The notes: a model not told the origin generated them from the sequence alone. A stretch of 64,000 nt of DNA from Sphingobium sp. SCG-1 (GCF_002953135.1 NZ_CP026372.1:62001-126000), one strand, 5' to 3'. Positions 44,491 through 54,592 are shown, numbered from the stretch's first letter. Translations and numbers: made by a program.

Positions 44491-45264
44491 GTGACCTTCC
44501 GTCCACTCCATCAACACACCGATAGCGGCACCGCCAGATCCACAGCGGCGCTGGCAGTCATCACAGCGCTGGGGTGCGCCATGTTCTTGGGCTTGATGTG
44601 GCTTGGAATCTGGCAATTGGAGCGCCGCATATGGAAACACGCGCTTGTCGCGCAGATCGAGACGCGCATTCATGCGCCTCCCGTCGCCCCACCTGAGCCT
44701 TCCGAATGGCGCAACATAACTGCTGACACACATGCCTATCGCCGGATCAGCATATACGGCACCTATCTCAACGATCGGGAAACCCTTGTGCAGGCCGCAA
44801 CGGTGCTGGGCAGCGGCTACTGGGTGCTGACGCCGATGCGCACAGACCAAGGCTTCCTCGTTCTGGTGAACCGCGGCTTCGTACCGCCGGAGCGCCGTAA
44901 TGCACATGATAAAGTCGAAGGATTGACCAAGGTGACGGGGCTTCTCAGGATTACCGAACCCGATGGCGGCTTCCTGCGCAGCAACGATCCGGCCAAGAAC
45001 CGGTGGTATTCCCGCGATGTCGCGGCCATTGCGCACGCCAAGGGACTATCACATGTCGCGCCCTACTTCATCGACGCGAATGCCGCGGCCGATCCGCAGA
45101 AGGACACGCCGACCGGCGGGCTGACGGTCGTTGCCTTCCCCGACAATCACCTCGCTTATGCGCTGACGTGGTTCACGATGGCGTTGATGGTGCTGGCCGG
45201 TACAGGCTATTTCCTGCGTCAGGCAGTACGTGACAGGAAGGCCAAAACCGCGAAGGTCAATTAG
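44491..45264 (+). CDS. SURF1 family cytochrome oxidase biogenesis protein
   Basis: A 257-residue SURF1 protein with two membrane helices at the ends (residues about 22-42, ALAVITALGCAMFLGLMWLGIWQLERR, and about 222-242, ALTWFTMALMVLAGTGYFL) and a soluble periplasmic middle. LGIWQLERR, YWVLTPMRTDQGFLVLVNRGFVP and NHLAYALTWF are family signatures. It assists heme a insertion in aa3-type oxidase. Translation starts at GTG 44491. The cox genes are not in the window. It overlaps convergent DUF2155 by 8 bp. Confidence 0.9.
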   Translation: MTFRPLHQHTDSGTARSTAALAVITALGCAMFLGLMWLGIWQLERRIWKHALVAQIETRIHAPPVAPPEPSEWRNITADTHAYRRISIYGTYLNDRETLVQAATVLGSGYWVLTPMRTDQGFLVLVNRGFVPPERRNAHDKVEGLTKVTGLLRITEPDGGFLRSNDPAKNRWYSRDVAAIAHAKGLSHVAPYFIDANAAADPQKDTPTGGLTVVAFPDNHLAYALTWFTMALMVLAGTGYFLRQAVRDRKAKTAKVN

Positions 45265-45874
45265 CGGCGTTCGTCGCCGGGGCAGGCTCGGCGCTGTCGG
45301 GCGCTTCGGCAGTACTGTTACCGGTGCCTCCTGATGATTTCGCGGGCGAAGAATCGCCTTTGCCGCCAACCTTGAGCGTATCCGGTCCAGTTTCCGGCCA
45401 TGTCATCCGACATTCCTTCACCCATACGTCGTAAATCGGATGCTCCACGACGTTACGTTCAGGGCGGTTCTTGAACACCCAGCCGGAAAAGGCGCGCCGC
45501 CATTTCCCGTCGCCCGGACTGCGCACGTCAAGCTGAACGAAGGCGCCGACTTCAGGCGTGTTCTCCCATGGCGCGGTCTGCTCGCAGGCCCGCAGGCGCA
45601 CGACGGCATCACCGACGCGCAGCGCCTTGCCCGGCTTCATCACCAGGTCGCGCGTCTGCCCGTTGCGCTTGTTCAGCAACCCGACCACCGCCACGCGATC
45701 CGCCATAGGCGTGCCAAGCAGCGTGTCGGCAGCATTGCCCGCAGGTACGATTGCGGAACCCTGCGCGGCCTGCTTCTCGGCTGGCTTGTCTTTCGAACCG
45801 GAGATCATGTCGCAGGCCGCAAGTGACAGCAGCATCATACCGCCAAGCACGGCTTTGTTCGATATGCGTCTCAT
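45257..45874 (-). CDS. DUF2155 lipoprotein
   Basis: A 205-residue protein with lipoprotein signal (LSLAAC, lipobox Cys near residue 21) and a DUF2155 core: VVGLLNKRNGQTRDLVMKPG, LRACEQTAPWENTPEVGAFVQLDV, FSGWVFKNRPERNVVEHPIYDVWVKEC. The two Cys residues of the core may pair. A low-complexity Ser/Ala/Pro tail follows. The family is alphaproteobacterial and of unknown role, probably periplasmic. Confidence 0.87.
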   Translation of the reverse strand: MRRISNKAVLGGMMLLSLAACDMISGSKDKPAEKQAAQGSAIVPAGNAADTLLGTPMADRVAVVGLLNKRNGQTRDLVMKPGKALRVGDAVVRLRACEQTAPWENTPEVGAFVQLDVRSPGDGKWRRAFSGWVFKNRPERNVVEHPIYDVWVKECRMTWPETGPDTLKVGGKGDSSPAKSSGGTGNSTAEAPDSAEPAPATNAAN

Positions 45875-45941
45875 TCATCCGGCCCTTTGCGTCGCGCGGA
45901 TGCGTATAGGCGGGCAGCGCGCGTGGTGGCAAGCACGGGTG

Positions 45942-46658
45942 CTACGCCAGCACCTCAGCCAGGAAGTCGGTCATCGCCTTGAAGCTACGCCGATCGGCAT
46001 CGGGCTGATAGGCAAGGCCACGCTCGGGCATGTTCGCATCGCGATCGGTAAAGGCATGGCCGGTTTGCCCATAGGCGTGAATCTGCCAGTCGCAGCCTGC
46101 CTCGGTCAGTTCGCGGCCAAGTCCGACCATGGCGTCTGGCGGTGCAATGGGATCGTCCCAGCCGTGGCAGATCAGCAGCTTGGCCGTAATCGCCGCATTG
46201 GCGAAAGGCGGCGCGTCGTACACACCATGAAAGCTGACACCGCCCCGTATGTCTGCGCCCGCGCGCGCCAGATCCAGCACGCATTTACCCCCGAAACAGT
46301 AGCCGATCGCAGCGGTTCGCGCCGCATCGACAGCGGAAATGCCCTTTAGAACTTCCAGCGATCGAAGCAGTCGCGCCTTCATCAACGCCCGATCATCATT
46401 CAGTTCTTTCATATAACGCGCCATGTCCGGGTCCGCACGCGTCGTGCGACGCCCTTGCCCATAGACATCAGCGACCAGCACTGCATATCCCAGCGCCGCG
46501 ACTTTCTCCGCCATCGTGAAGTCGGCTTCCTTGGTGCCCAGCACATTGGGAAACAGCAGGATGCCCGGCACCGACGCCGCGCCATCATCAGTTACGACAA
46601 CCGATTCGAAAAGACCGCCCGGTCCCTCATGCACCATCGTATTGCGAGTGATTGCCAT
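45942..46658 (-). CDS. dienelactone hydrolase family protein (cytosolic)
   Basis: A 238-residue alpha/beta hydrolase without signal peptide. The nucleophile Cys is in AIGYCFGGKCVLDLARAG near residue 116, Asp in CHGWDDPIAPPDAM near 170 and His in YGQTGHAFTDRDAN near 203, a full Cys-Asp-His triad. CAGGAGACAGCC precedes ATG 46658. Divergent from gpmA with an 83-bp gap. No aromatic-degradation genes are nearby, so the substrate is open. Confidence 0.86.
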   Translation of the reverse strand: MAITRNTMVHEGPGGLFESVVVTDDGAASVPGILLFPNVLGTKEADFTMAEKVAALGYAVLVADVYGQGRRTTRADPDMARYMKELNDDRALMKARLLRSLEVLKGISAVDAARTAAIGYCFGGKCVLDLARAGADIRGGVSFHGVYDAPPFANAAITAKLLICHGWDDPIAPPDAMVGLGRELTEAGCDWQIHAYGQTGHAFTDRDANMPERGLAYQPDADRRSFKAMTDFLAEVLA

Positions 46659-46741
46659 GGCTGTCTCCTGATCTGCGGCGCATTGCATGGCCCGATTTTG
46701 CCGCTATGGAAAGCCCGTCCGACTACCCAAGGGAGACCGCA

Positions 46742-47428
46742 ATGCCCACGCTCGTCCTCATTCGCCATGGCCAGTCCTCCTGGAACCTGGAAAATCGCTT
46801 CACCGGCTGGTGGGATGTCGACGTGACCGAAAAAGGCGCGGGCGAGGCGCGCGCGGCCGGACAATTGATGAAGGCCAAGGGTCTCGACTTCGACGCCTGC
46901 TTCACCTCGCTCCAAACGCGCGCGATCAAGACCCTGAACCTGGCGCTCGAAGAAATGGGTCGCCTGTGGCTCCCGGTAGAAAAGGATTGGCACCTCAACG
47001 AGCGTCATTATGGCGGCCTCACTGGTCTCGACAAGGCGGAGACCGCAGCCAAGCATGGCGATGAGCAGGTCCACATCTGGCGCCGCAGCTTCGACATTCC
47101 GCCGCCCGTGCTGGAAGCGGGCAGCGCGTTCGATCTGTCGCAGGATCGCCGCTACGCAGGGATCGCCATTCCGCAGACCGAATCGCTGAAAGACACCATC
47201 GCGCGCGTGCTGCCCTATTGGGAAAGCCGCATCGTGCCGGAATTGAAGGCAGGCAAGCGCGTGCTGATCTCCGCACACGGCAATTCGCTGCGCGCGCTGG
47301 TCAAGCATCTGTCGGGCATCTCGGATGACGAGATCACCAGCCTTGAGATCCCGACGGGTCAGCCCATCGTCTATGAATTGGACGACAATCTGGCCGCGAC
47401 CGATCGCTATTATCTGTCGGAGCGGTAA
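46742..47428 (+). CDS. gpmA: 2,3-bisphosphoglycerate-dependent phosphoglycerate mutase
   Basis: A 228-residue cofactor-dependent mutase of glycolysis. LVLIRHGQSSWNLENRFTGWWDVDVTEKG carries catalytic His9. The second His is in LISAHGNSLRALVKHLSGI near residue 179. HLNERHYGGLTGLDKAETAAKHG is the substrate loop. The start is ATG 46742 with GGGAG upstream. Confidence 0.96.
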   Translation: MPTLVLIRHGQSSWNLENRFTGWWDVDVTEKGAGEARAAGQLMKAKGLDFDACFTSLQTRAIKTLNLALEEMGRLWLPVEKDWHLNERHYGGLTGLDKAETAAKHGDEQVHIWRRSFDIPPPVLEAGSAFDLSQDRRYAGIAIPQTESLKDTIARVLPYWESRIVPELKAGKRVLISAHGNSLRALVKHLSGISDDEITSLEIPTGQPIVYELDDNLAATDRYYLSER

Positions 47429-47449
47429 GCCGATTGCGATAAATCGCCT

Positions 47450-47469
47450 GCACCGCTAAGGGGCGGTGC
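47450..47469 (+). terminator. hairpin between gpmA and purE
   Basis: GCACCGC at 47450-47456 pairs with GCGGTGC at 47463-47469 around a 6-nt loop, 22 bp after the gpmA stop and 33 bp before the purE start. The downstream run is TTCC, not a long T tract, so it is a weak terminator or a leader hairpin of purE. Confidence 0.35.
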
Positions 47470-47501
47470 TTCCGGGGCTTTGGCCTCCAAGGGGAGCGAT
47501 C

Positions 47502-47992
<491 letters not shown>

Positions 47993-47996
<4 letters not shown>

Positions 47997-49063
47997 CGGC
48001 GATCCCACCGGGATCCACCATAGGCATATTGGGCGGCGGCCAGCTCGGCCGGATGATCGCCATGGCGGCCGCGCAATTGGGCTACCGCACGCATATCTAC
48101 GCGCCGAACGCCAGCGGCCCGGCGGCAGACGTATCACCGCGCTGGACCCAAGCATCCTACACCGACGCCGAAGCACTCGCGCGCTTTGCGGATAGTGTGG
48201 AAGTCGTCACCTACGAATTCGAGAATATCGACACTGCCGCCGTCGACGTGCTGAGTGCTCATGGCCTGGTCCGCCCCGGCGTTGCCGCGCTCCGCATCGC
48301 GCAGGATCGGCTGGCGGAGAAGCGCTTCGTCAATGATCTGGGCGGTGTGACCGCGCCGTTCGAGGCGGTGTCCAGCCTCGACGAACTCGACACCGCCATC
48401 GAGCAGATCGGCGTGCCCGCCATCCTCAAGACCAACCGCATGGGCTATGACGGCAAGGGACAGGCGCGCATCCACGTCCCCGGCGACAGCGTCGGCGCAT
48501 GGAACTCCATCGGGCGCGCGTCCGCCATCCTCGAAGGCTTCGTGACCTTCGATCAGGAGTTTTCCGTCATCGCGGCACGCGGGGCGGAAGGGGAAATCCG
48601 CTTCTGGGACAGCCCCGCCAACGTGCATGTCGACGGCATTCTCGCCACCTCGACGGTCCCCGCGGGCGGTATCATCGCCGCGCAAGGCGAACAGGCGCGG
48701 GCGCTGACCCGGCAATTGCTCGAAGCGCTGGATTATGTTGGTGTGCTGGCGGTCGAATTCTTTGCCTCGCCCGACGGCCCGGTGTTCAACGAAATGGCCC
48801 CGCGCGTCCACAACAGCGGCCATTGGACAATCGAAGGCGCGCTAACCAGCCAGTTCGAAAATCATGTGCGCGCCATTTGCGGCCTCCCGCTGGGCGACAC
48901 GGCGCTTGCCGCGTCCCATGTCGAAATGCGCAACCTGATCGGGTATGAGGTCGAGCAATGGCAGACCATCCTTGCCGATCCGTCCAATCATCTGCATCTA
49001 TACGGTAAAGGTGAGGCCCGATCGGGCCGCAAGATGGGGCATGTCACTCGGCTGGTGATCTGA
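47993..49063 (+). CDS. purK: N5-carboxyaminoimidazole ribonucleotide synthase
   Basis: A 356-residue ATP-grasp enzyme making N5-CAIR from AIR, bicarbonate and ATP. TIGILGGGQLGRMIAMAAAQLGYR is the N-terminal nucleotide-fold motif. LKTNRMGYDGKGQ, EGFVTFDQEFSVIAAR and FNEMAPRVHNSGHWTIEGALTSQFENH are PurK signatures. Coupled to purE by a 4-bp overlap. Confidence 0.96.
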
Positions 49064-49091
49064 ACACCCCTGTCGGACAGGAGCGAAATTC

Positions 49092-49586
49092 ATGCCGACG
49101 ACCCACCCTGAAATCGTCCTGATCCTCGCCCGCGCCGATAATGGCGTGATCGGGCGGGACGGCACGCTCCCATGGCACCTTCCCGCCGACCTGCGCCGCT
49201 TCAAGATGCTGACGCAGGACCGCCCGATGATAATGGGCCGCAAGACCTTCGACAGCCTGCCCGGATTGCTGGGCGGTCGCCGCCATATCGTGCTCACGCG
49301 CGATACCGAGTGGCAGGAGGACGGCGCGGAAGTTGCGCATGATGTTGAGGCATCGATCCGCCTCGCCAATGCCCCCGTCATCTCGGTCATCGGAGGCGCG
49401 GAGATATACCGGCTGTTCCTGCCCGTCGCCGACCGCATCGAGTTGACCGAAGTCCATCTTGACGCTGAAGGTGATGCATCCATCGACGCGCCCGATCCGG
49501 CGCTCTGGACCGAAATCATGCGTCAGGATCACCCTCAGGAAAATGGGCGACCCGGCTACAGCTTCGTCACGCTGCGTCGCGCCTGA
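49092..49586 (+). CDS. folA: dihydrofolate reductase
   Basis: A 164-residue DHFR. VLILARADNGVIGRDGTLPWHLPADLRRFK is the N-terminal substrate/NADPH region. MIMGRKTFDSLPGLLGGRRHIVLTR and VISVIGGAEIYRLFLPVADRIELTEVH complete the fold. It reduces dihydrofolate; with pabBC elsewhere in the window it forms part of folate supply. 28 bp after purK, same strand. Confidence 0.95.
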   Translation: MPTTHPEIVLILARADNGVIGRDGTLPWHLPADLRRFKMLTQDRPMIMGRKTFDSLPGLLGGRRHIVLTRDTEWQEDGAEVAHDVEASIRLANAPVISVIGGAEIYRLFLPVADRIELTEVHLDAEGDASIDAPDPALWTEIMRQDHPQENGRPGYSFVTLRRA

Positions 49587-49632
49587 TGTTACGCAATTGC
49601 CTCCTGCCCCCGCTCCGCCTATAGCCCGGCCC

Positions 49633-50592
49633 ATGCAGCGGCTGGGAAGCGGCGAGGCAGTGCCTGCGGAATATCGCGGAGCTATTGTCGCGCTGGGTAA
49701 TTTTGACGGATTTCATCTCGGGCATCAGGCCGTGGTCGGTCGCGCCGTGGAATGGGCGCGGGCCGAGAGTCGCCCGGTCATCGTCGCCACTTTCGACCCA
49801 CATCCAACGCGGCTGTTCCATCCTGACGCGCCGCCCTTCCGCCTGACCAGCCTGGACCAACGCGAGCGCCTGTTTGCACAGGCGGGGGCGGATGCCATGC
49901 TGGTGTTCCACTTCGATCACGCGATGGCCGCGCTGACGCCCGAAGAGTTCGTGACGCAGATGCTGCACGAGCAGGTTGGTCCCGCAGGCGTGGTGACGGG
50001 CGAGGACTTCACTTTCGCCAAGGGAAAGGCAGGCACCACCGCGCGCCTGGCGGAAATCGGCGCACCCCTCGGCATCGCCACCCGAACCGTGGGTCCGGTC
50101 GCGACGGCAGATGGCACGGCGGTATCCTCCAGCCGCATCCGCGCAGCACTGAAAACGGGCGACTGCGCCACCGCCACGCAACTGCTCACGCGTCCGTTCG
50201 CGATTGAGGGCATCGTGCAGCATGGCGACAAGGTCGGCCGGACGATCGGCTATCCCACGGCGAACATTGACATGGGCAAGTACCTCCGGCCCTCCTATGG
50301 CATTTACGCGGTGCGCGGTGTGCTCCCCGATGGACGCGTGCTCGACGGCGCGGCCAATCTCGGCATCCGCCCGACCTTCGATCCGCCCAAGGAATTGCTG
50401 GAACCCTATTTCCTCGATTTCGCCGAAGACCTATACGGTCAGTGCATCGAAGTGCAGTTGATCGAACGGCTGCGCGGCGAAGCGAAGTTCGATGGCCTCG
50501 ACAGCTTGGTCGCGCAGATGGACAAGGATATCGCCCGTGCGCGGCAAATCCTTGGGGCCCAAAAACTTGCAGGCGGCCCTCACGTCGCCTAA
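49633..50592 (+). CDS. ribF: bifunctional riboflavin kinase/FAD synthetase
   Basis: A 319-residue RibF. The FAD synthetase half has IVALGNFDGFHLGHQAVVGRA and VIVATFDPHPTRLFHPD. The kinase half has GRTIGYPTANIDMGKYLRPSYGIYAV and DGAANLGIRPTFDPPKELLEPYFLDF. ATG 49633 (MQRLGSGEAVPAEYRG) is taken as the start because the frame further upstream lies inside folA. It makes FMN and FAD, cofactors used by PyrD and isovaleryl-CoA dehydrogenase here. Confidence 0.95.
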   Translation: MQRLGSGEAVPAEYRGAIVALGNFDGFHLGHQAVVGRAVEWARAESRPVIVATFDPHPTRLFHPDAPPFRLTSLDQRERLFAQAGADAMLVFHFDHAMAALTPEEFVTQMLHEQVGPAGVVTGEDFTFAKGKAGTTARLAEIGAPLGIATRTVGPVATADGTAVSSSRIRAALKTGDCATATQLLTRPFAIEGIVQHGDKVGRTIGYPTANIDMGKYLRPSYGIYAVRGVLPDGRVLDGAANLGIRPTFDPPKELLEPYFLDFAEDLYGQCIEVQLIERLRGEAKFDGLDSLVAQMDKDIARARQILGAQKLAGGPHVA

Positions 50593-50614
50593 GCACCGCG
50601 CACGCTTTTCTCAC

Positions 50615-50710
50615 CCGTTCGGGCTGAGCCTGTCGAAGCCTTCCACTGAGCGAAGCGAAGGTGCTTTCCTTCGTTCAGCAGTGCCCTTCGACTCCGCTCA
50701 GGGCGAACGG
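50615..50710. repeat. palindromic repeat between ribF and ileS
   Basis: Outer arms at 50615-50641 (CCGTTCGGGCTGAGCCTGTC...) and 50684-50710 are inverted copies. Inside them a second hairpin pairs CACTGAGCGAAGCGAAGG with CCTTCGTTCAGCAGTG. It is the second copy of the element inside sufS, here in the usual intergenic position, ending 23 bp before the ileS ATG. Confidence 0.88.
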
Positions 50711-50733
50711 ATTAGTTGATTGACCGGATACGC

Positions 50734-53664
50734 ATGACCGACGCACCCGATTACAAGTCCACCGTCTTCCTGCCGCAGACTGACTTCCCGATGAAGGCGG
50801 GCCTTGCGCAGAAGGAACCCGCCATTGCCTCGCGCTGGGCGGAGATGGACCTGTACGGAAAGCTGCGCGAGAAGCGCGCAGGGCGTGAGCGCTTCATCCT
50901 GCATGACGGCCCGCCCTATGCCAATGGCGACATCCACATGGGCCATGCGATGAACAAGGTGCTGAAGGACATCATCGTCCGCAGCCAGTCGCTGCTCGGC
51001 AAGGATGCGCCTTACGTGCCCGGCTGGGATTGCCATGGCCTGCCGATCGAATGGAAGATCGAGGAAGAATATCGCAAGAAGAAGCTGAACAAGGACGAGG
51101 TTCCCGCTCAAGAATTCCGCGCCCAATGCCGCGCCTATGCCGACAAGTGGGTCGAAGTGCAGAAAGAGCAGTTCAAGCGCTTGGGCGTGATGGGCGACTG
51201 GGACGATCCGTACCTCACCATGAAGTTCGAAGCCGAAGCGACCATCGTCGGCGAAATCCTGAAATTCGCGGAAAGCGGTCAACTGTATCGCGGCGCAAAG
51301 CCGGTGATGTGGTCGCCGGTCGAGAAGACGGCGCTGGCGGAGGCCGAAGTCGAGTATGAGGATGTGGTCTCGACCCAGATCGATGTGGGGTTCGAGATCG
51401 TGGACGCGCCGAACGCGCCGGAACTGGTTGGCGCTTATGCGGTGATCTGGACGACGACGCCTTGGACGATCCCTGTCAATCAGGCTTTGGCTTATGGGGA
51501 AGAGATTGAGTATGTCCATGCTATCATCAATTGGACATGGACGGCCGAAGAAGACCCGGCAGGCATTCAGTATGGCCAGTATTATGTGGTAGCCAAGGAG
51601 TTGCTTCCAGTTCTTGTGGATCGCGTTAGGAAAAGCAGGACGGACGATGGTCGCTCTATTGATAATGTAGAGTCATCGGTTCTGGCATCTTTCCGTGGCT
51701 CGCAACTCGCCGGAGCCACCGCCCGCCACCCGATGCACAAGCTTGGCGGCTTCTTCGCCAAGCCCCGTCCGTTCCTGCCCGCCGAGCATGTCACCACCGA
51801 CGCGGGCACCGGCCTCGTCCACATGGCGCCTGACCATGGCGAGGAAGATTTCCTCGTCTGCAAGGCCCATGGCATCGAACCCGTCTTCGCGGTGAATGCG
51901 GAGGGCAAGTATCGCGACGACTGGCTGTGGCTGGGCGGACAAGGCTCCGTCATCAACATGAAGTTCGTGAGCAAGGACGGCCCGATCTGCACCGACCTGC
52001 GCGAAGCGGGCGCGCTGCTCGCCGCGTCGGACGACTTCAGGCACAGCTATCCGCATAGCTGGCGGAGCAAGGCGCGGATCATCTACCGCTGCACGCCGCA
52101 ATGGTTCATCCCGATGGATGTCTCGACTTCGGTTCTCGGCAAGCTCGACCCTGCGCTCGACACGAACGGAGAAAAAGAAGCACTTGTCGAGAAGTTGGGC
52201 AGCAACAGCCCCACTCTCCGCGACGTAGCGCTGGACGCCATCGCCCACACCCGCTGGGTGCCGGAGCGCTCCACCAATCGCATCCGGTCGATGGTCGAGG
52301 GCCGCCCGGACTGGGTGATCTCCCGCCAGCGCGCGTGGGGCGTGCCGATCGCGCTCTATGTGCACCGTCAGAGCGGCGAATATCTGAACGACCCCGCCGT
52401 CAACGCCCGCATCGTGGAAGCTTTCCGCAACGGCGGCGCGGACGCTTGGTTCGGCGCGGATCATGCCAGCCTGCTTGGCCCGGACTACGACCTCGCCGAC
52501 TATGAAGTCGTCAACGACATCCTCGACGTATGGTTCGACAGCGGATCGACGCACAGCTTCGTGGTCGAGGCACGCTACGGCAAGGGCACGCGGGCCGACC
52601 TGTATCTCGAAGGGTCTGACCAGCATCGCGGCTGGTTCCAGTCCTCGCTCCTTGAATCCAGCGGCACGCGCGGCTGCGCACCATACAAGGCGGTGCTGAC
52701 ACACGGCTTCGCGCTGGACGGGCAGGGCCGCAAGATGTCGAAATCGCTCGGCAATGTGGTCGATCCGCTCAAGATCATGAGCGAGAGTGGCGCGGACATC
52801 CTGCGCGTCTGGGTCGCCTCCACCGACTATTTCGATGACGTGAAGATCGGCAAGGAAGTCCTCGCCGGATCGAGCGACGCCTATCGCAAGCTGCGCAACA
52901 CGTTCCGCTATCTGCTGGGCGCGCTGTCCGATTTCAGCGATGCGGAGCGCGTGCCAGTCACCACGATGCCGGAACTGGAGCTCTACATGCTCCACCGCCT
53001 CGCCACACTGGATGCCGAATTGCGTTCCGTGGTGGACAAGAAAGCGGACAGCGAAAACTGGCTGGAATTCAGCCGCTACACCCGCGCGCTGATGGACTTC
53101 GCCAATATCGACTTGTCGGCCTTCTTCTTCGATATCCGCAAGGACTGCCTATACTGCGACGCGCCGTCCGATCCGAAGCGCCGCGCCTATCGGACTGTCC
53201 TCGACACGCTGTTCGATGCCCTCGTGCGCTACGCCGCGCCGATCATCCCCTTTACGGCGGAGGAAGTTTGGCAGAGCCGCTATCCCGATCCCGCTGCCAG
53301 CGTCCACTTCCTAGAATGGCCGCAGGTGGATGCGTCATGGCGTGACGACGCACTGGGCGAACGCTGGGCAGCCATCCGTTCATCGCGCGATCAGGTGAAC
53401 GAAGCCATTGAACCCTTGCGCCGCGAGAAGATCGTTCGCTCCAGCCTGGAGGCGGAAGTCGTGATGAGCGCGGTGCCGGAAGCGGCGAACATCGACCTTG
53501 CGGAAATCTGCATTGTCGCAAAGGTGGATATGAACGGGGAAAGTGACGCCATTGCCGTCCAGCCATCAGAGTGGAGCAAATGCGGCCGCTGCTGGCGATT
53601 GCTCCCCGAAGTCACCGAGGACGGCGCGCTCTGCGATCGCTGTGACACGGTGCTGAACGCATGA
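50734..53664 (+). CDS. ileS: isoleucyl-tRNA synthetase
   Basis: A 976-residue class I synthetase. The HIGH-type motif is PPYANGDIHMGHAMNK near residue 60, the KMSKS loop is GRKMSKSLGN near 666, and the C-terminal zinc site is CGRCWRLLPE plus CDRCD. Start ATG 50734; an in-frame TTG at 50716 follows the repeat without a better ribosome site. Residues about 250-322 in the editing domain are encoded by a low-GC patch (51481-51690) whose codon use differs from the rest. The stop overlaps lspA by 4 bp. Confidence 0.96.
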   Translation: MTDAPDYKSTVFLPQTDFPMKAGLAQKEPAIASRWAEMDLYGKLREKRAGRERFILHDGPPYANGDIHMGHAMNKVLKDIIVRSQSLLGKDAPYVPGWDCHGLPIEWKIEEEYRKKKLNKDEVPAQEFRAQCRAYADKWVEVQKEQFKRLGVMGDWDDPYLTMKFEAEATIVGEILKFAESGQLYRGAKPVMWSPVEKTALAEAEVEYEDVVSTQIDVGFEIVDAPNAPELVGAYAVIWTTTPWTIPVNQALAYGEEIEYVHAIINWTWTAEEDPAGIQYGQYYVVAKELLPVLVDRVRKSRTDDGRSIDNVESSVLASFRGSQLAGATARHPMHKLGGFFAKPRPFLPAEHVTTDAGTGLVHMAPDHGEEDFLVCKAHGIEPVFAVNAEGKYRDDWLWLGGQGSVINMKFVSKDGPICTDLREAGALLAASDDFRHSYPHSWRSKARIIYRCTPQWFIPMDVSTSVLGKLDPALDTNGEKEALVEKLGSNSPTLRDVALDAIAHTRWVPERSTNRIRSMVEGRPDWVISRQRAWGVPIALYVHRQSGEYLNDPAVNARIVEAFRNGGADAWFGADHASLLGPDYDLADYEVVNDILDVWFDSGSTHSFVVEARYGKGTRADLYLEGSDQHRGWFQSSLLESSGTRGCAPYKAVLTHGFALDGQGRKMSKSLGNVVDPLKIMSESGADILRVWVASTDYFDDVKIGKEVLAGSSDAYRKLRNTFRYLLGALSDFSDAERVPVTTMPELELYMLHRLATLDAELRSVVDKKADSENWLEFSRYTRALMDFANIDLSAFFFDIRKDCLYCDAPSDPKRRAYRTVLDTLFDALVRYAAPIIPFTAEEVWQSRYPDPAASVHFLEWPQVDASWRDDALGERWAAIRSSRDQVNEAIEPLRREKIVRSSLEAEVVMSAVPEAANIDLAEICIVAKVDMNGESDAIAVQPSEWSKCGRCWRLLPEVTEDGALCDRCDTVLNA

Positions 53665-54164
53665 CGCGTAATTATCGTCCACTCGGGCTGATCGTCGCCG
53701 CGATCGTCGTGATCCTCGATCAGCTCGTGAAATATATCGTCACCGTGCCGTTGGCGCTCAAGTCGCGCGCCGAGGTCGGCATCGAGTTGCTGCCGATCTT
53801 CCGCCTGCGCTGGCTGGAGAATCGCGGCGTGTCGATGGGTTTCTTCCATGCCGATACCGAGACGGCACGCTGGGTGCTGGTGGCGATGACCGCCGCCATC
53901 GCCATATTCGTCGGCATCTGGATGTGGCGTGAAAAGGCGCGGGACGATGTGCTCGCGCTGGGTCTCGTGCTGGGCGGCGCGATCGGCAACATCATCGACC
54001 GCAGCCGCCTGGGCTTCGTGATCGATTACGCCGACTTGCACATCGGCGAGTGGCGACCCTTCCTTATTTTCAATCTCGCCGATGCGGCGATCACCATCGG
54101 AGTGCTGATCCTGCTTGCGCGGGCGTTGCTGCTGCGCGAGAAGGACGCAAAGACGGAGTCATGA
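53661..54164 (+). CDS. lspA: prolipoprotein signal peptidase II
   Basis: A 167-residue membrane protease with four hydrophobic helices. The catalytic aspartates are D113 in GGAIGNIIDRSRLG and D141 in FNLADAAITIG. ILDQLVKYIV and RLRWLENRGVSMGF are conserved LspA segments. It removes signal peptides from lipoproteins such as the one encoded next. Coupled to ileS by ATGA overlap, a common ileS-lspA arrangement. Confidence 0.96.
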   Translation: MTRNYRPLGLIVAAIVVILDQLVKYIVTVPLALKSRAEVGIELLPIFRLRWLENRGVSMGFFHADTETARWVLVAMTAAIAIFVGIWMWREKARDDVLALGLVLGGAIGNIIDRSRLGFVIDYADLHIGEWRPFLIFNLADAAITIGVLILLARALLLREKDAKTES

Positions 54165-54586
54165 TGATAATGCGTAAAGTTCTTCTCACCGGCAGCCTGC
54201 TCGCCAGCGTCACGGTGCTTTCAGCCTGCGGTTCCACGGGACTTTTCAATCGTGAGCGTCCCGATGAGTTCGCCGTCTCGCGTCAGGCTCCGCTGGTGAT
54301 CCCGCCGGACTTCGCGCTCGTACCGCCAGCGCCAGGTGCCGCGCCGGTCGCGACTGCCGATTCGACGCGTCAGGCGATGGACGCCCTATTTGGTGGCCCT
54401 GCGGCCCGTAGCGGCACGGAGAGCGCCGCGCTGCAATCGGCGGGCCGCAATGCTGCCGACCCGGGCATCCGGTCCTCGGTCGCCGATCCCGACACCAACG
54501 TCGTCGACAAGGGCGCAACCACCCGTGACATCATCGCCGCGCCGGAAGGCGACGGGCAGAACGCGCGGGCCGCCACCCCTAACTGA
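54161..54586 (+). CDS. DUF3035 lipoprotein
   Basis: A 141-residue protein with lipoprotein signal (LLTGSLLASVTVLSAC, lipobox Cys23). RERPDEFAVSRQAPLVIPPDFALVPPAPG is the DUF3035 hallmark. The remainder is Ala/Gly/Asp-rich and probably unstructured. The family is alphaproteobacterial and often follows lspA. The start overlaps the lspA stop (ATGA); ATG 54164 and 54170 are alternatives. Confidence 0.88.
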   Translation: MMIMRKVLLTGSLLASVTVLSACGSTGLFNRERPDEFAVSRQAPLVIPPDFALVPPAPGAAPVATADSTRQAMDALFGGPAARSGTESAALQSAGRNAADPGIRSSVADPDTNVVDKGATTRDIIAAPEGDGQNARAATPN

Positions 54587-54592
54587 AAACAG

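Noticed and set aside
51673..52995. 440-codon antisense frame in ileS
   Set aside because: It is a shadow of a long GC-rich gene; ileS motifs are on the plus strand throughout.
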